From Deltaproteobacteria bacterium (GTDB taxonomy: Bacteria > Desulfobacterota > Desulfarculia > Adiutricales > Adiutricaceae), in assembly GCA_031263485.1 (NCBI GenBank), contig JAISFS010000333.1, positions 1 to 49,761 on the forward strand: DNA of 49,761 nucleotides. Direction: 5' to 3'. The number at the start of each line of letters is the position of its first letter. Within the stretch, counting starts at the first letter, position 1. The position numbers were made by a program, and so were the translations under genes. Below, one piece after another: positions 9,661 to 19,168 of this stretch. The notes under the pieces are model-generated. The model did no database searches, was not told the origin of the DNA, and saw only the letters and a list, made by a program, of their open reading frames with translations.

Positions 9661-11120
9661 CCCATGGCGATGAAGCGCTGGATGTACTGCGGCGCCACCG
9701 CGGCGGGGCGGTGGATGGCCTTGAGCACCTCCGAGATCCTCACCGTGTCCGGCGGGTTCTCGTAGAGCGCCGCGAGCTCCCCCAGGTTGCGCCACAGGCA
9801 ACGCTCCGGGTAGAGCTCGGCGGCCCCGGGGCTCGATCGGATAAGCGGCTTCAGGCCCAAGAGGAGCGCCTCCAGCGCCCCCGGACCGCCCGCGTACGCC
9901 TCGGCGGACAGGAAGCAGTGGCATGAGTTCAGGAAAGGCTTCAGCTCCTCGCCGTGGCCGTGGAAGAACACGCTGTAGCCGCAGCCGTTCTCGGAGAGGA
10001 ACTGCTGGACCTGGTACTCGTTGGCCATGTTCCGCAATCCCACGCTCAGGTGCAGCTCCGCCTCGGGTCGCGCCGAGCGGAGCGCCAGGTAGGCCTCCAG
10101 AAGGAGGACGAATTCCGAGGGATCGAAGCGCTCAGGGATCACGGCGGCGATCCGGCGATGGCCGTGGCGGGGGATGTAGGCGTAGACGCGGGTGTCCACG
10201 GCCTTCAGGATCACGTGGATTGGGGTCTTCCCCCGCACGTCGGGGTTCCCGGCCAGAAACAGGTCGCGCAGGCAGAAACTCTCCAGGAAGATGGCGTCCG
10301 CCCTGCCGTATGCCACCCGGCGGGCCGCGCCCGCGAGCACGTCCTCCCGGGAGAGCCTCAGGGCCACTTTCTTGCCCTCGGGGAGATCCCGCTCCTCCAG
10401 GAAATGCACGTTGCCGTCGGAGAGCCCCTCCAGCCAGACGATGTCCGCGTCCCGGGCCGCCTCCCGGTACACGTCGTACTTGAAGCTCATGACGTTCCGC
10501 ACGTCGAAGTAGTCGCCGAGCCAGGCCGAGAGGACGTTCATCTCGGGGCCGGAGGTCATGGTGAGGAAGACCGCCAAGGTCTTCCGGTCCCGGTCCGCGA
10601 GGCGGCGTATCATGTCATCCTGCATGACGCGGTCGGGGTCGAGCCGACCGGAGTCCGCATCGTCCCCCCCCGGCCGGTCGTCCTCCGCGGGCTTCATGAA
10701 CACCGAGCGGCGGGCCGGGGTCCCCGGGGCCGCCCGCCCGATGGCGTCCTCCACAGCGGAGAGCGCGGACCAGTACTGCGGATCGTTGGGGCGCCTGACC
10801 ATCAGGGTCTCGAGCTCCCGCCGGGCGGAGTCGTGATCCTTCAGGCTGAAGAGCGCGAGCGCCAGGTTCCGCCGCGCCGCGGGGTCGTCCTCGTCCAGCT
10901 CCAGGGCCCGGGCGAAACTCTGCCGGGCCGCCTCGAGCTGGCCCAGGGAGTGGAGGATCACCCCCAGCGCCAGGTTCACCCTGGCATTCAGGGGATCCAG
11001 GTTCATGGCCTGGAAGAGCATGGAAACCGCGTCCTGGGTGCGGCCCCCCAGAAAGGCGCGTTCCGCCGCCTCCACCGGGTCCGTTCCGGCAGGCCCGCCG
11101 ACGGCGCCCGAGGGGATCAT
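9651..11120 (-). CDS. TPR protein with GT-B/SPINDLY-like glycosyltransferase domain
   Basis: 489 residues. An N-terminal set of two to three TPR units (about 20-125; for example NARVNLALGVILHSLGQLEA) precedes a charged linker. The C-terminal half reads like a GT-B glycosyltransferase: the second Rossmann half includes FFHGHGEELKPFLNSCHCFL, then YAGGPGALEALLLGLKPLI, where the donor-binding Gly/Glu stretch sits. The layout recalls O-GlcNAc-transferase-like bacterial proteins, but the canonical acceptor motifs are not clear, so target and sugar are unknown. Its ATG shares ATGA with the recJ stop, and its own stop overlaps the chelatase-like start. It is thus the middle of a coupled trio. Confidence 0.65.
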   Translation of the reverse strand: MIPSGAVGGPAGTDPVEAAERAFLGGRTQDAVSMLFQAMNLDPLNARVNLALGVILHSLGQLEAARQSFARALELDEDDPAARRNLALALFSLKDHDSARRELETLMVRRPNDPQYWSALSAVEDAIGRAAPGTPARRSVFMKPAEDDRPGGDDADSGRLDPDRVMQDDMIRRLADRDRKTLAVFLTMTSGPEMNVLSAWLGDYFDVRNVMSFKYDVYREAARDADIVWLEGLSDGNVHFLEERDLPEGKKVALRLSREDVLAGAARRVAYGRADAIFLESFCLRDLFLAGNPDVRGKTPIHVILKAVDTRVYAYIPRHGHRRIAAVIPERFDPSEFVLLLEAYLALRSARPEAELHLSVGLRNMANEYQVQQFLSENGCGYSVFFHGHGEELKPFLNSCHCFLSAEAYAGGPGALEALLLGLKPLIRSSPGAAELYPERCLWRNLGELAALYENPPDTVRISEVLKAIHRPAAVAPQYIQRFIAMGWF

Positions 11121-12916
11121 GAGGCGCCCCCGCCCGAAGCGCTCTCGCCTCCGGCAACCCTGCCCGCGGCGCCCTCAAGGGGCGCAGTGCCCCAGGTCCA
11201 GGGGCTGGGCGACTCGCCGGGCCGCTTGAAGTCCACGAGGTTCCAGCCCGTGTCCCGGTGCCCCAGGCGGCTCCCGCTGAAGGCCATGGCGAAGTCCATG
11301 ACCGGGCCCACCTCCTGGAGGCGGCGGGCCTGGTCGAAGGCCCTCATGGTGAAGGTCTGCGACCCGTCCGAAAGCCTGAAGGAAAGATGCCTGTCCCCGC
11401 CGGTGCGGGTTGGCCCGCAGTCCGTCACCCTGACGCCCCGGACCACCGCCACCGGGACTGGGTGCCCCTGCCCGAAGGGCTCGAGGTCCTGGAACGATTT
11501 CGCGAGCGGGTAGAGGTCGTCCAGAGAGCATTCGACGTCTATCTGGAGCTCGTCGTCCGTCGGGGGCTCCGGCTGGAGCTGGGCGCCCTCCTCGAAAGCG
11601 GCCATGAAGGCCTCCAGGTTGCTCCTGGGGAGCCGCATGCCAGCAGCCTCCGAGTGGCCTCCCATGGAGTGGCAGTGCTCGCGCGCGTGGCACAGCGCCG
11701 CGTAGAGGTCGAAGCCCGGCCCCGTGCGCCCGCTCCCCACGGCCATGTCGCCGTCCAGGCTCAGAAGCACGGTGGGCCTCCTGACCGTCTCCGCCACGCG
11801 CGAGGCCGCGAGCCCCAGAAGCCCCCGGGGCCAGCCTTCCTTCGCGAGCACGACGGTGCGGCCCTCCGGGCCGCCCTGGGACTCGAGGAGCTCCAGGACG
11901 GCCGCCTGGAGCTTCCGCTGGCCCTCGTAGCGCTCGCGGTTGATGGATTCGAGGGTCTCGGCGAGCGCCCGGGCCCTCAGGGGGTCTTCGGACACCAGGA
12001 GCTCCAGGGCCGGGTCCGCGCTGCCCAGGCGGCCCGCTGCGTTGAGCTTGGGGGCCAGCCTGAAGCCCACGTCCCTAACCGTGACCGCGCCGGGATCGTC
12101 CAGCCGCGAGCTCTCGACCAGCGCCGCCAGGGACGGCCAGGTCGTATTCGACAGGAACCGGAGCCCGTGGCGGACCAGGGTCCGGTTGACCCCGGTCAAG
12201 GGCGCCAGGTCGGCAACCGTGCCCAGGGCCACCAAGGCCAGGTACTCCTCCAGGGGCGGGTCAAGCGCGGCGGACAGCCCCTTGAACTTCAGGGCCCGCT
12301 GGACAGCCCAGGCCAGCATGAAGGCCACGCCCACACCGGCCATGGGCGAGCGCTCCCAGCCACCGCCCAGGTGCGGGTTTACGATCGCGGCGGCGGGCGG
12401 GAGTTCCGGGGGGAGCTGGTGGTGGTCGGTCACGACCACGGGGATGCCCATCCCGTTCGCGGCCAGCACCGCCTCCATGTCCGAGACCCCGCAGTCGACG
12501 GTGACCAGGAGCCCCGCGCCCCGGGCGCGCAGCTCGTCCACGGCCCGGGGGGAGAGCCCGTAGCCGTCCGTGAACCTGTTTGGGATGCGGGTGATGACCT
12601 TGAAGCCCAGGGCCCCCAGCGCGCGGGCCAGCACGGCCGTGGCAGTGAGCCCGTCCGCGTCGAAGTCGCCGGCGATCGCCACCGTGTCGCCGCGCTCGCG
12701 GGCCCGCAGGAAGGCCGCCGTAGCCCGGCACATGTTGGGCATGGTCTCCGGCAGGGGCAGGCTCCTGAGCTCGGGGGAGACGAAGCTCCTTATCTCCGCG
12801 CGGGACAGGAAGCCGCGGCGCAGAAGGAGCCGGGCGTAGTCGAGGGGCTTCTGCATCTCTTGGGCCAGCTGCAACGCCAACCCCATGTCCGCCTCGTCCC
12901 TGTGCTTCCAGATCAT
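11117..12916 (-). CDS. recJ: Single-stranded-DNA-specific exonuclease RecJ
   Basis: 599 residues, near the usual length for RecJ (560-580). All DHH-family signatures are visible: GDFDADGLTATA (motif I), VTVDCGVSD (II), VTDHHQ (III), GTVADLAPLTGVNR (IV), then DHHA1-type GWPRGLLGLAASRV and GGHSEAAGMRL, and an OB-like C-terminus. RecJ degrades ssDNA 5'-3' in recombination and mismatch repair. ATG at 12916 has only a weak ribosome site. It lies 218 bases after uvrB and overlaps the next gene by 4 bases. Confidence 0.95.
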   Translation of the reverse strand: MIWKHRDEADMGLALQLAQEMQKPLDYARLLLRRGFLSRAEIRSFVSPELRSLPLPETMPNMCRATAAFLRARERGDTVAIAGDFDADGLTATAVLARALGALGFKVITRIPNRFTDGYGLSPRAVDELRARGAGLLVTVDCGVSDMEAVLAANGMGIPVVVTDHHQLPPELPPAAAIVNPHLGGGWERSPMAGVGVAFMLAWAVQRALKFKGLSAALDPPLEEYLALVALGTVADLAPLTGVNRTLVRHGLRFLSNTTWPSLAALVESSRLDDPGAVTVRDVGFRLAPKLNAAGRLGSADPALELLVSEDPLRARALAETLESINRERYEGQRKLQAAVLELLESQGGPEGRTVVLAKEGWPRGLLGLAASRVAETVRRPTVLLSLDGDMAVGSGRTGPGFDLYAALCHAREHCHSMGGHSEAAGMRLPRSNLEAFMAAFEEGAQLQPEPPTDDELQIDVECSLDDLYPLAKSFQDLEPFGQGHPVPVAVVRGVRVTDCGPTRTGGDRHLSFRLSDGSQTFTMRAFDQARRLQEVGPVMDFAMAFSGSRLGHRDTGWNLVDFKRPGESPSPWTWGTAPLEGAAGRVAGGESASGGGAS

Positions 12917-13134
12917 TATGAGCCGCCGTCCCTCCGCCGCCTCCCGGCGGCCGCCCCGCAGGCGCCGGCCGACACTTCGGGACCTGGCGGCCCCTGGTCC
13001 GCGAAGTCCCGGTGCCTCGCCGCACCGCTAAGCCTATAAGAAGCCTATCAAAATTTCCCCGGCCCCGATCCGGCCCCGGCGACCGCAAGAACGTCCCGGG
13101 GCCCGTCCGCCCCGCGCCGCGGAGGAATCGGGAC

Positions 13135-15138
13135 TCAGCCGGTCACGGCCAGCGCCGCGCCGTCCAGGGCCCTTATCTCGTCCCGGATGCGGGCGGCCTT
13201 CTCGAAGTCCAGCGCGTCCGCGGCCTTCTTCATCTCCTTCCTGAGCATCTTCACCGTCCTGGGGATCTCGTCCAGCGCGACCTGCCTCCCCTTCGCCTCC
13301 GGGAGCTTGGGGATGTCCGGGTAGTCCTGCTCCCAGACCGACAGCGCGATGGAGTCCACGTTCTTGCGGATGGTCTCCGGGGTGATGCCGTGGACCCTGT
13401 TGTACTCCTCCTGCTTGTTGCGGCGCCGGTCGGTCTCGTCCCGGGCCTCGATCATGGCCCGGGTCATCTTGTCCCCGTAGAGTATGACCTCGCCGCCGGA
13501 GTTGCGGGCGGCGCGGCCGCAGGTCTGGATGAGCGATCTGGCAGAGCGCAGGAACCCCTCCTTGTCGGCGTCCAGGATGGCCACGAGCGAGACCTCCGGG
13601 AGGTCCAGCCCCTCGCGCAGGAGGTTTATGCCCACGAGCGCGTCGAACTCCCCCGCCCTCAGGTCGCGGAGGATCTCCACCCGCTCGATCGTCTTGATGT
13701 CCGAGTGGAGGTAGCGCACGCGCACGCCACGCTCGGAGAGGTACCCCGTCAGGTCCTCCGCCATGCGCTTGGTGAGGGTCGTGACTAGCGTCCGCTCGCC
13801 CCGGGCGGTCCTCTTGTTTATCTCGTTGTGCAGGTCCTCCACCTGCCCCTGGGCGGGCCTGAAGGTCATCCTGGGATCGGTCAGGCCGGTCGGGCGGATG
13901 ACCTGCTCGGCCACGAGCCCGTCGGAAAGCTCCAGCTCGTACTCGGCAGGGGTTGCGGAGACGTAGACGGTCTGCGAGAGCCTGGCGTTGAACTCGTCGA
14001 AGGTGAGCGGCCTGTTGTCCAGCGCGGACGGGAGGCGGAAGCCGTATTCCACCAGGGTGGTCTTGCGGCTCCGGTCGCCGTGCCACATGCCCCGGACCTG
14101 GGGGACGGCTATGTGGCTCTCGTCCACCATGAGCAGGAACTTCTTGGGGAAGTAGTCCAGGAGCGTGGGCGGCGGCTCGCCCTCGCTCCTGCCGGTCAGG
14201 TGCCGGGAATAGTTCTCGATGCCGTGGCACCAGCCCAGCTCGCGCATCATCTCCAGATCGAAGTTGGTGCGCTGGGCCAGGCGCTGGGCCTCCAGGAGCT
14301 TGCCGTCCGCCTCCAGGCGCCTGAGCCTCACGGCGAGCTCGGCCTCGATGTCCTTCATGGCGCGGTCCAGGTTCTCCCGGGTCGAAACGTAATGGCTCCC
14401 CGGATAGACCATCGCCTCCGCCACGCTCCTGCGGACCTTCCCCGTGAGCGGATCGATGAGGCAGATGCGCTCCACCGTGTCCCCGAAGAACTCCACGCGC
14501 ACCGCCTCGTCCTCCTCGGAGGCCGGGAAGATGTCCAGCGAGTCCCCGCGCACCCGGAAGACCCCGCGGTGGAAGTCGTAGTCGTTGCGCTCGTACTGCA
14601 TCTCGACTAGCCTGGCCGTGACGTTCTCCATGGGACGGGGGACGCCGACCTCCAGATGCATCATGAGCCCGAAGTAGGCCTCGGGCGAGCCCAGGCCGTA
14701 GATGCAGGACACCGAGGCCACGATGACCACGTCCTCCCGGTCGAAGAGCCTGCGGGTGGCCGAGTGCCGCATGCGGTCGATGGCCTCGTTAACCTGGCTC
14801 TCCTTCTCGATGAAGGTGTCCGACTGGGGTATGTAGGCCTCCGGCTGGTAGTGATCGTAATACGAGACGAAATACTCCACGCAGTTCTCGGGGAAGAAGG
14901 CCTTGAACTCCCCGAATAGCTGCGCCGCGAGCGTCTTGTTGGGCGCGAGGACCAGGGTCGGGAGTCCGGCCTGGGCCACCACGTTGGCCATGGTGAAGGT
15001 CTTCCCGGAACCGGTCACGCCCAGGAGCACCTGGGCGGGGGCGCCGTCGCGGATGTTCGAGACGAGCTGCCCGATGGCCTGGGGCTGGTCGCCCTCCGGC
15101 TTGAACTCGCTTACCAGCTTGAACGGCCGCTTCGTCAC
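13135..15138 (-). CDS. uvrB: UvrABC system protein B
   Basis: 667 residues from the GTG at 15138, which has GGAGG six bases upstream. A TTG 12 codons further up is open but has no such site. Landmarks: Walker A GVTGSGKT, the beta-hairpin region [24 protein letters not shown] box, helicase motifs [25 protein letters not shown] and QTCGRAARN, and the C-terminal UVR motif ([20 protein letters not shown]) that contacts UvrC. It is the damage-verification helicase of nucleotide excision repair. It follows cysS by 102 bases, so the two are probably cotranscribed. Confidence 0.97.
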   Translation of the reverse strand: MTKRPFKLVSEFKPEGDQPQAIGQLVSNIRDGAPAQVLLGVTGSGKTFTMANVVAQAGLPTLVLAPNKTLAAQLFGEFKAFFPENCVEYFVSYYDHYQPEAYIPQSDTFIEKESQVNEAIDRMRHSATRRLFDREDVVIVASVSCIYGLGSPEAYFGLMMHLEVGVPRPMENVTARLVEMQYERNDYDFHRGVFRVRGDSLDIFPASEEDEAVRVEFFGDTVERICLIDPLTGKVRRSVAEAMVYPGSHYVSTRENLDRAMKDIEAELAVRLRRLEADGKLLEAQRLAQRTNFDLEMMRELGWCHGIENYSRHLTGRSEGEPPPTLLDYFPKKFLLMVDESHIAVPQVRGMWHGDRSRKTTLVEYGFRLPSALDNRPLTFDEFNARLSQTVYVSATPAEYELELSDGLVAEQVIRPTGLTDPRMTFRPAQGQVEDLHNEINKRTARGERTLVTTLTKRMAEDLTGYLSERGVRVRYLHSDIKTIERVEILRDLRAGEFDALVGINLLREGLDLPEVSLVAILDADKEGFLRSARSLIQTCGRAARNSGGEVILYGDKMTRAMIEARDETDRRRNKQEEYNRVHGITPETIRKNVDSIALSVWEQDYPDIPKLPEAKGRQVALDEIPRTVKMLRKEMKKAADALDFEKAARIRDEIRALDGAALAVTG

Positions 15139-15240
15139 GCGGGGCCTCCCGCCGTCGGTGAGCGGCCGGGGCAACGCGCGGCCCGCTGGTCGCCGGGAGG
15201 GCCTGAATCGGCCCGCGCGGGGACGCCTTGGAAGTCGATC

Positions 15241-16779
15241 CTAGACATAGCGCCAGGCGCCCTTGCCTCCCCTGTCCTCGACGGCCACGCCCAGCTCGGA
15301 GAGCTCGCGGCGCAGCCTGTCGGCCTCCGCCCAATCCTTTTTCGCCCTGGCCTCGTCCCTGAGCGCCACCTTGCGCTCGATCTCGCCCCGCGCCGAACCG
15401 CCCTCCGCGCCTTCCCTGAGCGCCGCGGCCCTGGCGAAGAAGCCCGCGTAGTCGGAAAGCCTCAGGCCCAGCCCTTCCCCCATGGACACGACCGCGTCCC
15501 TCAAGGCCGCCGCCCTGGCCCGGTCGCCCTCGGATACGCGCCTGTTTAAGGCGTGAGCGGCCTCGAACATGCTCCCCAAAGCACGGGAGGTGTTCAGGTC
15601 ATCGTCCATGGCCACCTTGAACCTCACGAGATGCGTGACCGCCTCGTCCGCTTCCCCCGCCGGGAACCGGTCGCCGTCCGGTCCCTGCGTGGCCTGAGGG
15701 GCCTGCGCGGCCTCGGTGGCCTGCGTGACCTGAGTGGCACGCGTGGCCTTTGAGGCCTCAGGGGCCCGCATGGCGGCGGGGCCGACGCCCCCCAGGAAGG
15801 CGTCCGCGGCCTCCACGGCCCGGAAGAGACGCTCCAGGGCTCGCCCCGACTCCCTCACCGCCGCGTCGGAGAAGTCGACGGGCCCGCGGTAGTGGCCCTG
15901 GACCAGGAAGAAGCGCAACGCCTCGGGGGGCACGGCCTTCAGGATGTCCTTCACGCTGAAGGCGTTGCCCAGCGACTTGGACATCTTCTCGCTGTTGATG
16001 TTGACGAAGCCGTTGTGGAGCCAGACGTTGGCCATGGGGCGGCCCAGGGCGGCCGACTGGGCCATCTCGTTCTCGTGGTGGGGGAAGACCAGGTCCTGGC
16101 CGCCGCCGTGGATGTCGAAGGACGGCCCCAGGAGCCTCGCGCTCATGGCGGAGCACTCGATGTGCCACCCGGGCCTGCCCGGGCCCCAGGGGCTCGGCCA
16201 GGAGGGCTCCCCTTCCGCCGCGGACTTCCACAGGGCGAAGTCGGCGGGGTTGCGCTTGCGCCCGTCCACCGCCACCCGGGCGCCCGGCTCAGCGTCCCCG
16301 GCCTCGCGGCGGGAGAGCCTGCCGTAGGCGGGGAGGGACGAGACGTCGAAGTACACGTCCCCGTCCAGACGGTAGGCGTGCCCGGCGTCCATGATGCCGA
16401 GGATGTCCTCCTGCATCTGGAAGATGTACTCCGTCGCCCTGGGGGCGAAGGTGGGCCTCAGGCAGTTAAGCGCGTCCATGTCCTCGTTGAAGCTCGCGAT
16501 GTAGCCCTCCGCGAGCTCCTTCCAGCCGACCCCGCGCTCGCGCGCGCGGTTGATTATCTTGTCGTCCACGTCGGTGAAGTTGCGCACGTACCGCACCTCG
16601 TAGCCGGAGGCGGCGAGGTGCCGCGCCAGGACGTCGAAGGCCACGGAGGCCCTGGCGTGGCCTATGTGGGCGTCGTCGTAGACGGTCGGCCCGCAGACGT
16701 AGACTCCCGCCTGGCCCTCCTTGATGGGCATGAAGTCGCAAAGCGACCTGGTCAGGGTATTGTAAAGCTTCAGGGTCAT
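15241..16779 (-). CDS. cysS: Cysteinyl-tRNA synthetase
   Basis: 512 residues from ATG 16779 (AAGGA five bases upstream). The frame is open for another 52 codons, but that stretch is not CysRS-like. The protein starts with the canonical MTLKLYNTLTR. Signature sequences: CGPTVYDDAHIGHARA (HIGH box and first zinc Cys), IECSAM (second zinc Cys), FPHHENEMAQS (zinc His and Glu) and KMSKSLGN (KMSKS loop). Between the catalytic and anticodon-binding parts is an extra Ala/Thr/Gln stretch (EASKATRATQVTQATEAAQA), encoded by degenerate short repeats at about 15680-15770. It looks like a slipped repeat that the enzyme tolerates. First gene of a five-gene minus-strand run. Confidence 0.96.
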   Translation of the reverse strand: MTLKLYNTLTRSLCDFMPIKEGQAGVYVCGPTVYDDAHIGHARASVAFDVLARHLAASGYEVRYVRNFTDVDDKIINRARERGVGWKELAEGYIASFNEDMDALNCLRPTFAPRATEYIFQMQEDILGIMDAGHAYRLDGDVYFDVSSLPAYGRLSRREAGDAEPGARVAVDGRKRNPADFALWKSAAEGEPSWPSPWGPGRPGWHIECSAMSARLLGPSFDIHGGGQDLVFPHHENEMAQSAALGRPMANVWLHNGFVNINSEKMSKSLGNAFSVKDILKAVPPEALRFFLVQGHYRGPVDFSDAAVRESGRALERLFRAVEAADAFLGGVGPAAMRAPEASKATRATQVTQATEAAQAPQATQGPDGDRFPAGEADEAVTHLVRFKVAMDDDLNTSRALGSMFEAAHALNRRVSEGDRARAAALRDAVVSMGEGLGLRLSDYAGFFARAAALREGAEGGSARGEIERKVALRDEARAKKDWAEADRLRRELSELGVAVEDRGGKGAWRYV

Positions 16780-16923
16780 GGTATCCTTGGGGCGGGCGAG
16801 GCGCCGGGACAGCGTGGCCGGTGGGGGGGAGTCGAGGCCTTCGGGGGGAGCGAGGCCGCGCAGGCAGAGGTCAAAGGCTCCCTCCGGGCCGGGACCGCAA
16901 GGGGTGCGCATGCACAATCCATG

Positions 16924-16951
16924 ACTATACCACAAAACACCCCGTTTGCAA
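16924..16951 (-). promoter_or_regulatory. Putative sigma-70 promoter of the cysS run
   Basis: On the minus strand TTGCAA (16951-16946) and TATAGT (16929-16924) are 16 bases apart, leaving a leader of about 140 bases to the cysS ATG. No other promoter of similar quality is evident before uvrB, recJ or the two downstream genes. Confidence 0.45.
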
Positions 16952-17282
16952 CCTGGCCCCTTGCCCCGCCCCGCGCCCCAATGCCCCGTAGCCCCCTACC
17001 GACATCGGCGGCCCGTGAAGACTTCGGGCCAGGAACCGGATATCTTGAGTGGGAGGAGACAAAGCCGGAGGCGAGAGGAGGAGGAGGACTGCCTGTAGTT
17101 AGGACCTGCGAGGCGCGGTTGGAAAACGGTAAGCGGGCACGAAAACGGGAAGGATGAGGGAGGGAACGACTATAGAAATCACGGATTTTAGAAGCGGCCC
17201 CTGCCGTCATCCACTATGATGTTACACATGGCGGAACTGCATTCAGTCGATGCGGCTTACCCGGGCAGTCCGGGCGCCAACC

Positions 17283-17477
17283 TTGAGGTATGTGTAAAAA
17301 GTATGAATTGGGCTTCACGGAGATAACGCGCCTTTCCTTTCAGGGGATGCCCCTGACGCATCTGTATTGACCGTGGAGACGATATTTCGCCCAATCCGAC
17401 TAGGGTCGGCCTAATTGATAGGCGTCTGTTTTTGCCCTTCTCTTCAGGCTCGGAAGGGCTTTTTTCACAGACCTCAA
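17283..17477. mobile_element. ~195-bp MITE-like repeat, copy A
   Basis: The ends are near-perfect inverted repeats: TTGAGGTATGTGTAAAAAG on the left and, read inward on the other strand, TTGAGGTCTGTGAAAAAAG on the right (17 of 19 identical). A second copy in the same orientation lies at 22576-22773. The last ~38 bases of the two copies are almost identical and the middle has diverged. Flanking bases are CC on both sides; a 2-bp duplication is possible but unconvincing. No transposase is present, so it would need one in trans. Confidence 0.6.
17446..17465 (+). terminator. Terminator-like hairpin within copy A
   Basis: AGGCTC GGAA GGGCTT followed by TTTTT: a 6-bp stem (two G-T pairs) with a GGAA loop and a T-run. 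The same structure is found in copy B. It could insulate the AT-rich genes downstream, or it may simply be the conserved end of the element. Confidence 0.4.
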
Positions 17478-17676
17478 CCTTGGCTTCTGGTAGACCTTTG
17501 AGGAGGAAAAACATACCCGATGTCGCGGGGATGGCCCCTCAAATCCGCTGTTTCTGCTGCCGCCGTCCCATCCTGCTCATCATCATGAATCCCTCGCCGA
17601 CTTATTGAGGTGGCGTCATAATCATCGCGCCCATAAATGATCTGATATTATGTCTCAAAACCTAAAATGTCATCTG

Positions 17677-17705
17677 TTGACATATCTCTTTCTCCATGGT
17701 AAAAA
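17677..17705 (+). promoter_or_regulatory. Putative sigma-70 promoter of the AlbA/GHKL gene pair
   Basis: A perfect TTGACA (17677-17682) and TAAAAA (17700-17705) are 17 bases apart. The leader to ATG 17764 is about 50 bases. Only 40-odd coding-free bases separate the pair, so one transcript for both genes is likely. Confidence 0.5.
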
Positions 17706-17763
17706 ACCAGTATTGATCAACTGTAGCGATTAGACGATTCCGAGAATTTTGAGGGCTGGTGAC

Positions 17764-19095
17764 ATGAAAATTAAAGAAGACATAAGGACGGCACTTTTTC
17801 CAAAAGTCAATGATGACATCAAACAAAGTGTCATATCTTTTGCCAACTGTCTCGGAGGAACTCTCTATGTCGGCATAGATGACAATAGTAACATTGTCGG
17901 AATTGCCAATCCGGACGCTGAACTTTCCAAAATAGAAGAAATGCTCCGTGAGGAAATTAAGCCTGACGTCATGCCGCTCATACAAACAGCTACCGATCTA
18001 ATCGATGGAAAGAAAATAATACTAATCTCCGTTCAAAGAGGACCTCAACGTCCATATTTTCTTGAGGAAAAAGGACTAAGTCCGGAAGGGGTTTTTATCC
18101 GTCGCAGTTCGATCTCTTTGCCTGCTACTGCCAATACAATCAAAAAGATGATAGCCGAAACAGACGGAAATAAATATGAAAGCCTTCGCTCTATTAAACA
18201 AAATTTGACTTTCGAAACAATTAAAGAAGAGTTTTCGCAAAAAAAACTTCATTTAGGGAAATCGGAGATGGAGAATCTGGGCATTCTGAACCCATACAGC
18301 CTCTATACCAATCTTGCTTTATTGCTATCTGAGCAATGTGAACACACCATCCAACTGTCTGTTTTTCCTGATACGAAGCAAGGTGGATATCAAACCCACA
18401 ATGAATTCAAAGGTTCGTTGTTACGGCAACTGAACGAAACACATCGCTTTCTGGATATCAGTAACTTCAACAGAATTTCATTTTCCGGCATATCCCGAAT
18501 TGACATTCGAGACTATCCCAAAATTGCAATATTTGAATCCTTGCTCAACGCAATAATTCATCGAGATTATTCATCTGATTGGAACTTACTTATCAAGGTG
18601 TTTTCAGATCGTATAGAGTTCATTTCTCCAGGCGGTCTATTGAGCGGCATCAAAACCGAAGAAATAGTCAGTGGGTTTTCCGCTTCTCGCAACCCAGGTT
18701 TGGCAAAATTTTTCTATAGGTTGGGTTATCTCCAGGGTTATGGTATAGGGATTCCAAGAATTTTTGAATCTTATGCCAATACTCCATTGATGCCTCATAT
18801 TCAAGTGTCGAGAAATGTGTTCAGAATGGTTTTGCCGAATATCAACCTAGTTACACCTAAAAATACAATCAGAGGATTGCCGACTCCTGAGGAAACACTT
18901 ATGCTGACTGTATCGAAGCAAGGTTCGATAAACATTGCCAAGGCAGAAGAAATACTCGGGTTATCTCAAGAGGCGACAACTCTTGTATTAAAAAAAATGA
19001 TTGAGCTTGGAAAATTGTATTGTAATGGTGATCATGAAAATTTACAATATTTTATCGTCAATGACTGGGATACCAAAAATGCATCAACGACATGA
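17764..19095 (+). CDS. AlbA_2 (Schlafen-like) and GHKL-ATPase protein, copy 1
   Basis: 443 residues from ATG 17764, with GAGGG upstream. The N-terminal AlbA_2/AAA_4 domain shows SFANCLGGTLYVGIDDNSNI. The middle carries a HATPase_c_4 domain, as at the C-terminus of RecG-like regulators: SLLNAIIHRDYS (N box), DRIEFISPGGL, and GYGIGIPRIFE. A winged-helix-like tail follows (about 380-430). Family members are described as putative DNA-binding transcriptional regulators or accessory and defence proteins; none of these roles is proven here. The N-terminus lacks the ELK (ExK) triad seen in copy 2. The gene is clearly AT-rich against a GC-rich genome, so it was probably acquired by transfer. Confidence 0.75.
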   Translation: MKIKEDIRTALFPKVNDDIKQSVISFANCLGGTLYVGIDDNSNIVGIANPDAELSKIEEMLREEIKPDVMPLIQTATDLIDGKKIILISVQRGPQRPYFLEEKGLSPEGVFIRRSSISLPATANTIKKMIAETDGNKYESLRSIKQNLTFETIKEEFSQKKLHLGKSEMENLGILNPYSLYTNLALLLSEQCEHTIQLSVFPDTKQGGYQTHNEFKGSLLRQLNETHRFLDISNFNRISFSGISRIDIRDYPKIAIFESLLNAIIHRDYSSDWNLLIKVFSDRIEFISPGGLLSGIKTEEIVSGFSASRNPGLAKFFYRLGYLQGYGIGIPRIFESYANTPLMPHIQVSRNVFRMVLPNINLVTPKNTIRGLPTPEETLMLTVSKQGSINIAKAEEILGLSQEATTLVLKKMIELGKLYCNGDHENLQYFIVNDWDTKNASTT

Positions 19096-19168
19096 AATCA
19101 TAATCCTGCGCTGAAACTATCATATTATATCATTGGCTTGTCTGACACATTCCTGGTGGGGTGATAAT

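Larger units (their letters stand above)
16952..17676. other. Intergenic with one small mobile element
   Basis: From about 17550 the base composition drops in GC, marking the left side of the AT-rich insert. The only recognisable feature is the ~195-bp element at 17283-17477. No coding gene is supported. Confidence 0.45.

Noticed and set aside
9954..13039. Long plus-strand frames (up to 593 codons) opposite recJ and the TPR/glycosyltransferase gene
   Set aside because: They are rich in Arg, Gly, Pro and His with no known domain, and lie opposite well-supported genes. This is the usual result of high GC at third positions. The same applies to long frames opposite uvrB, cysS, addA, addB and the ABC genes.
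13021..13134. Terminator between uvrB and recJ
   Set aside because: The GC-rich repeats GGCCCCGATCCGGCCCC are direct and not inverted, so they do not form a stem before the T-run.
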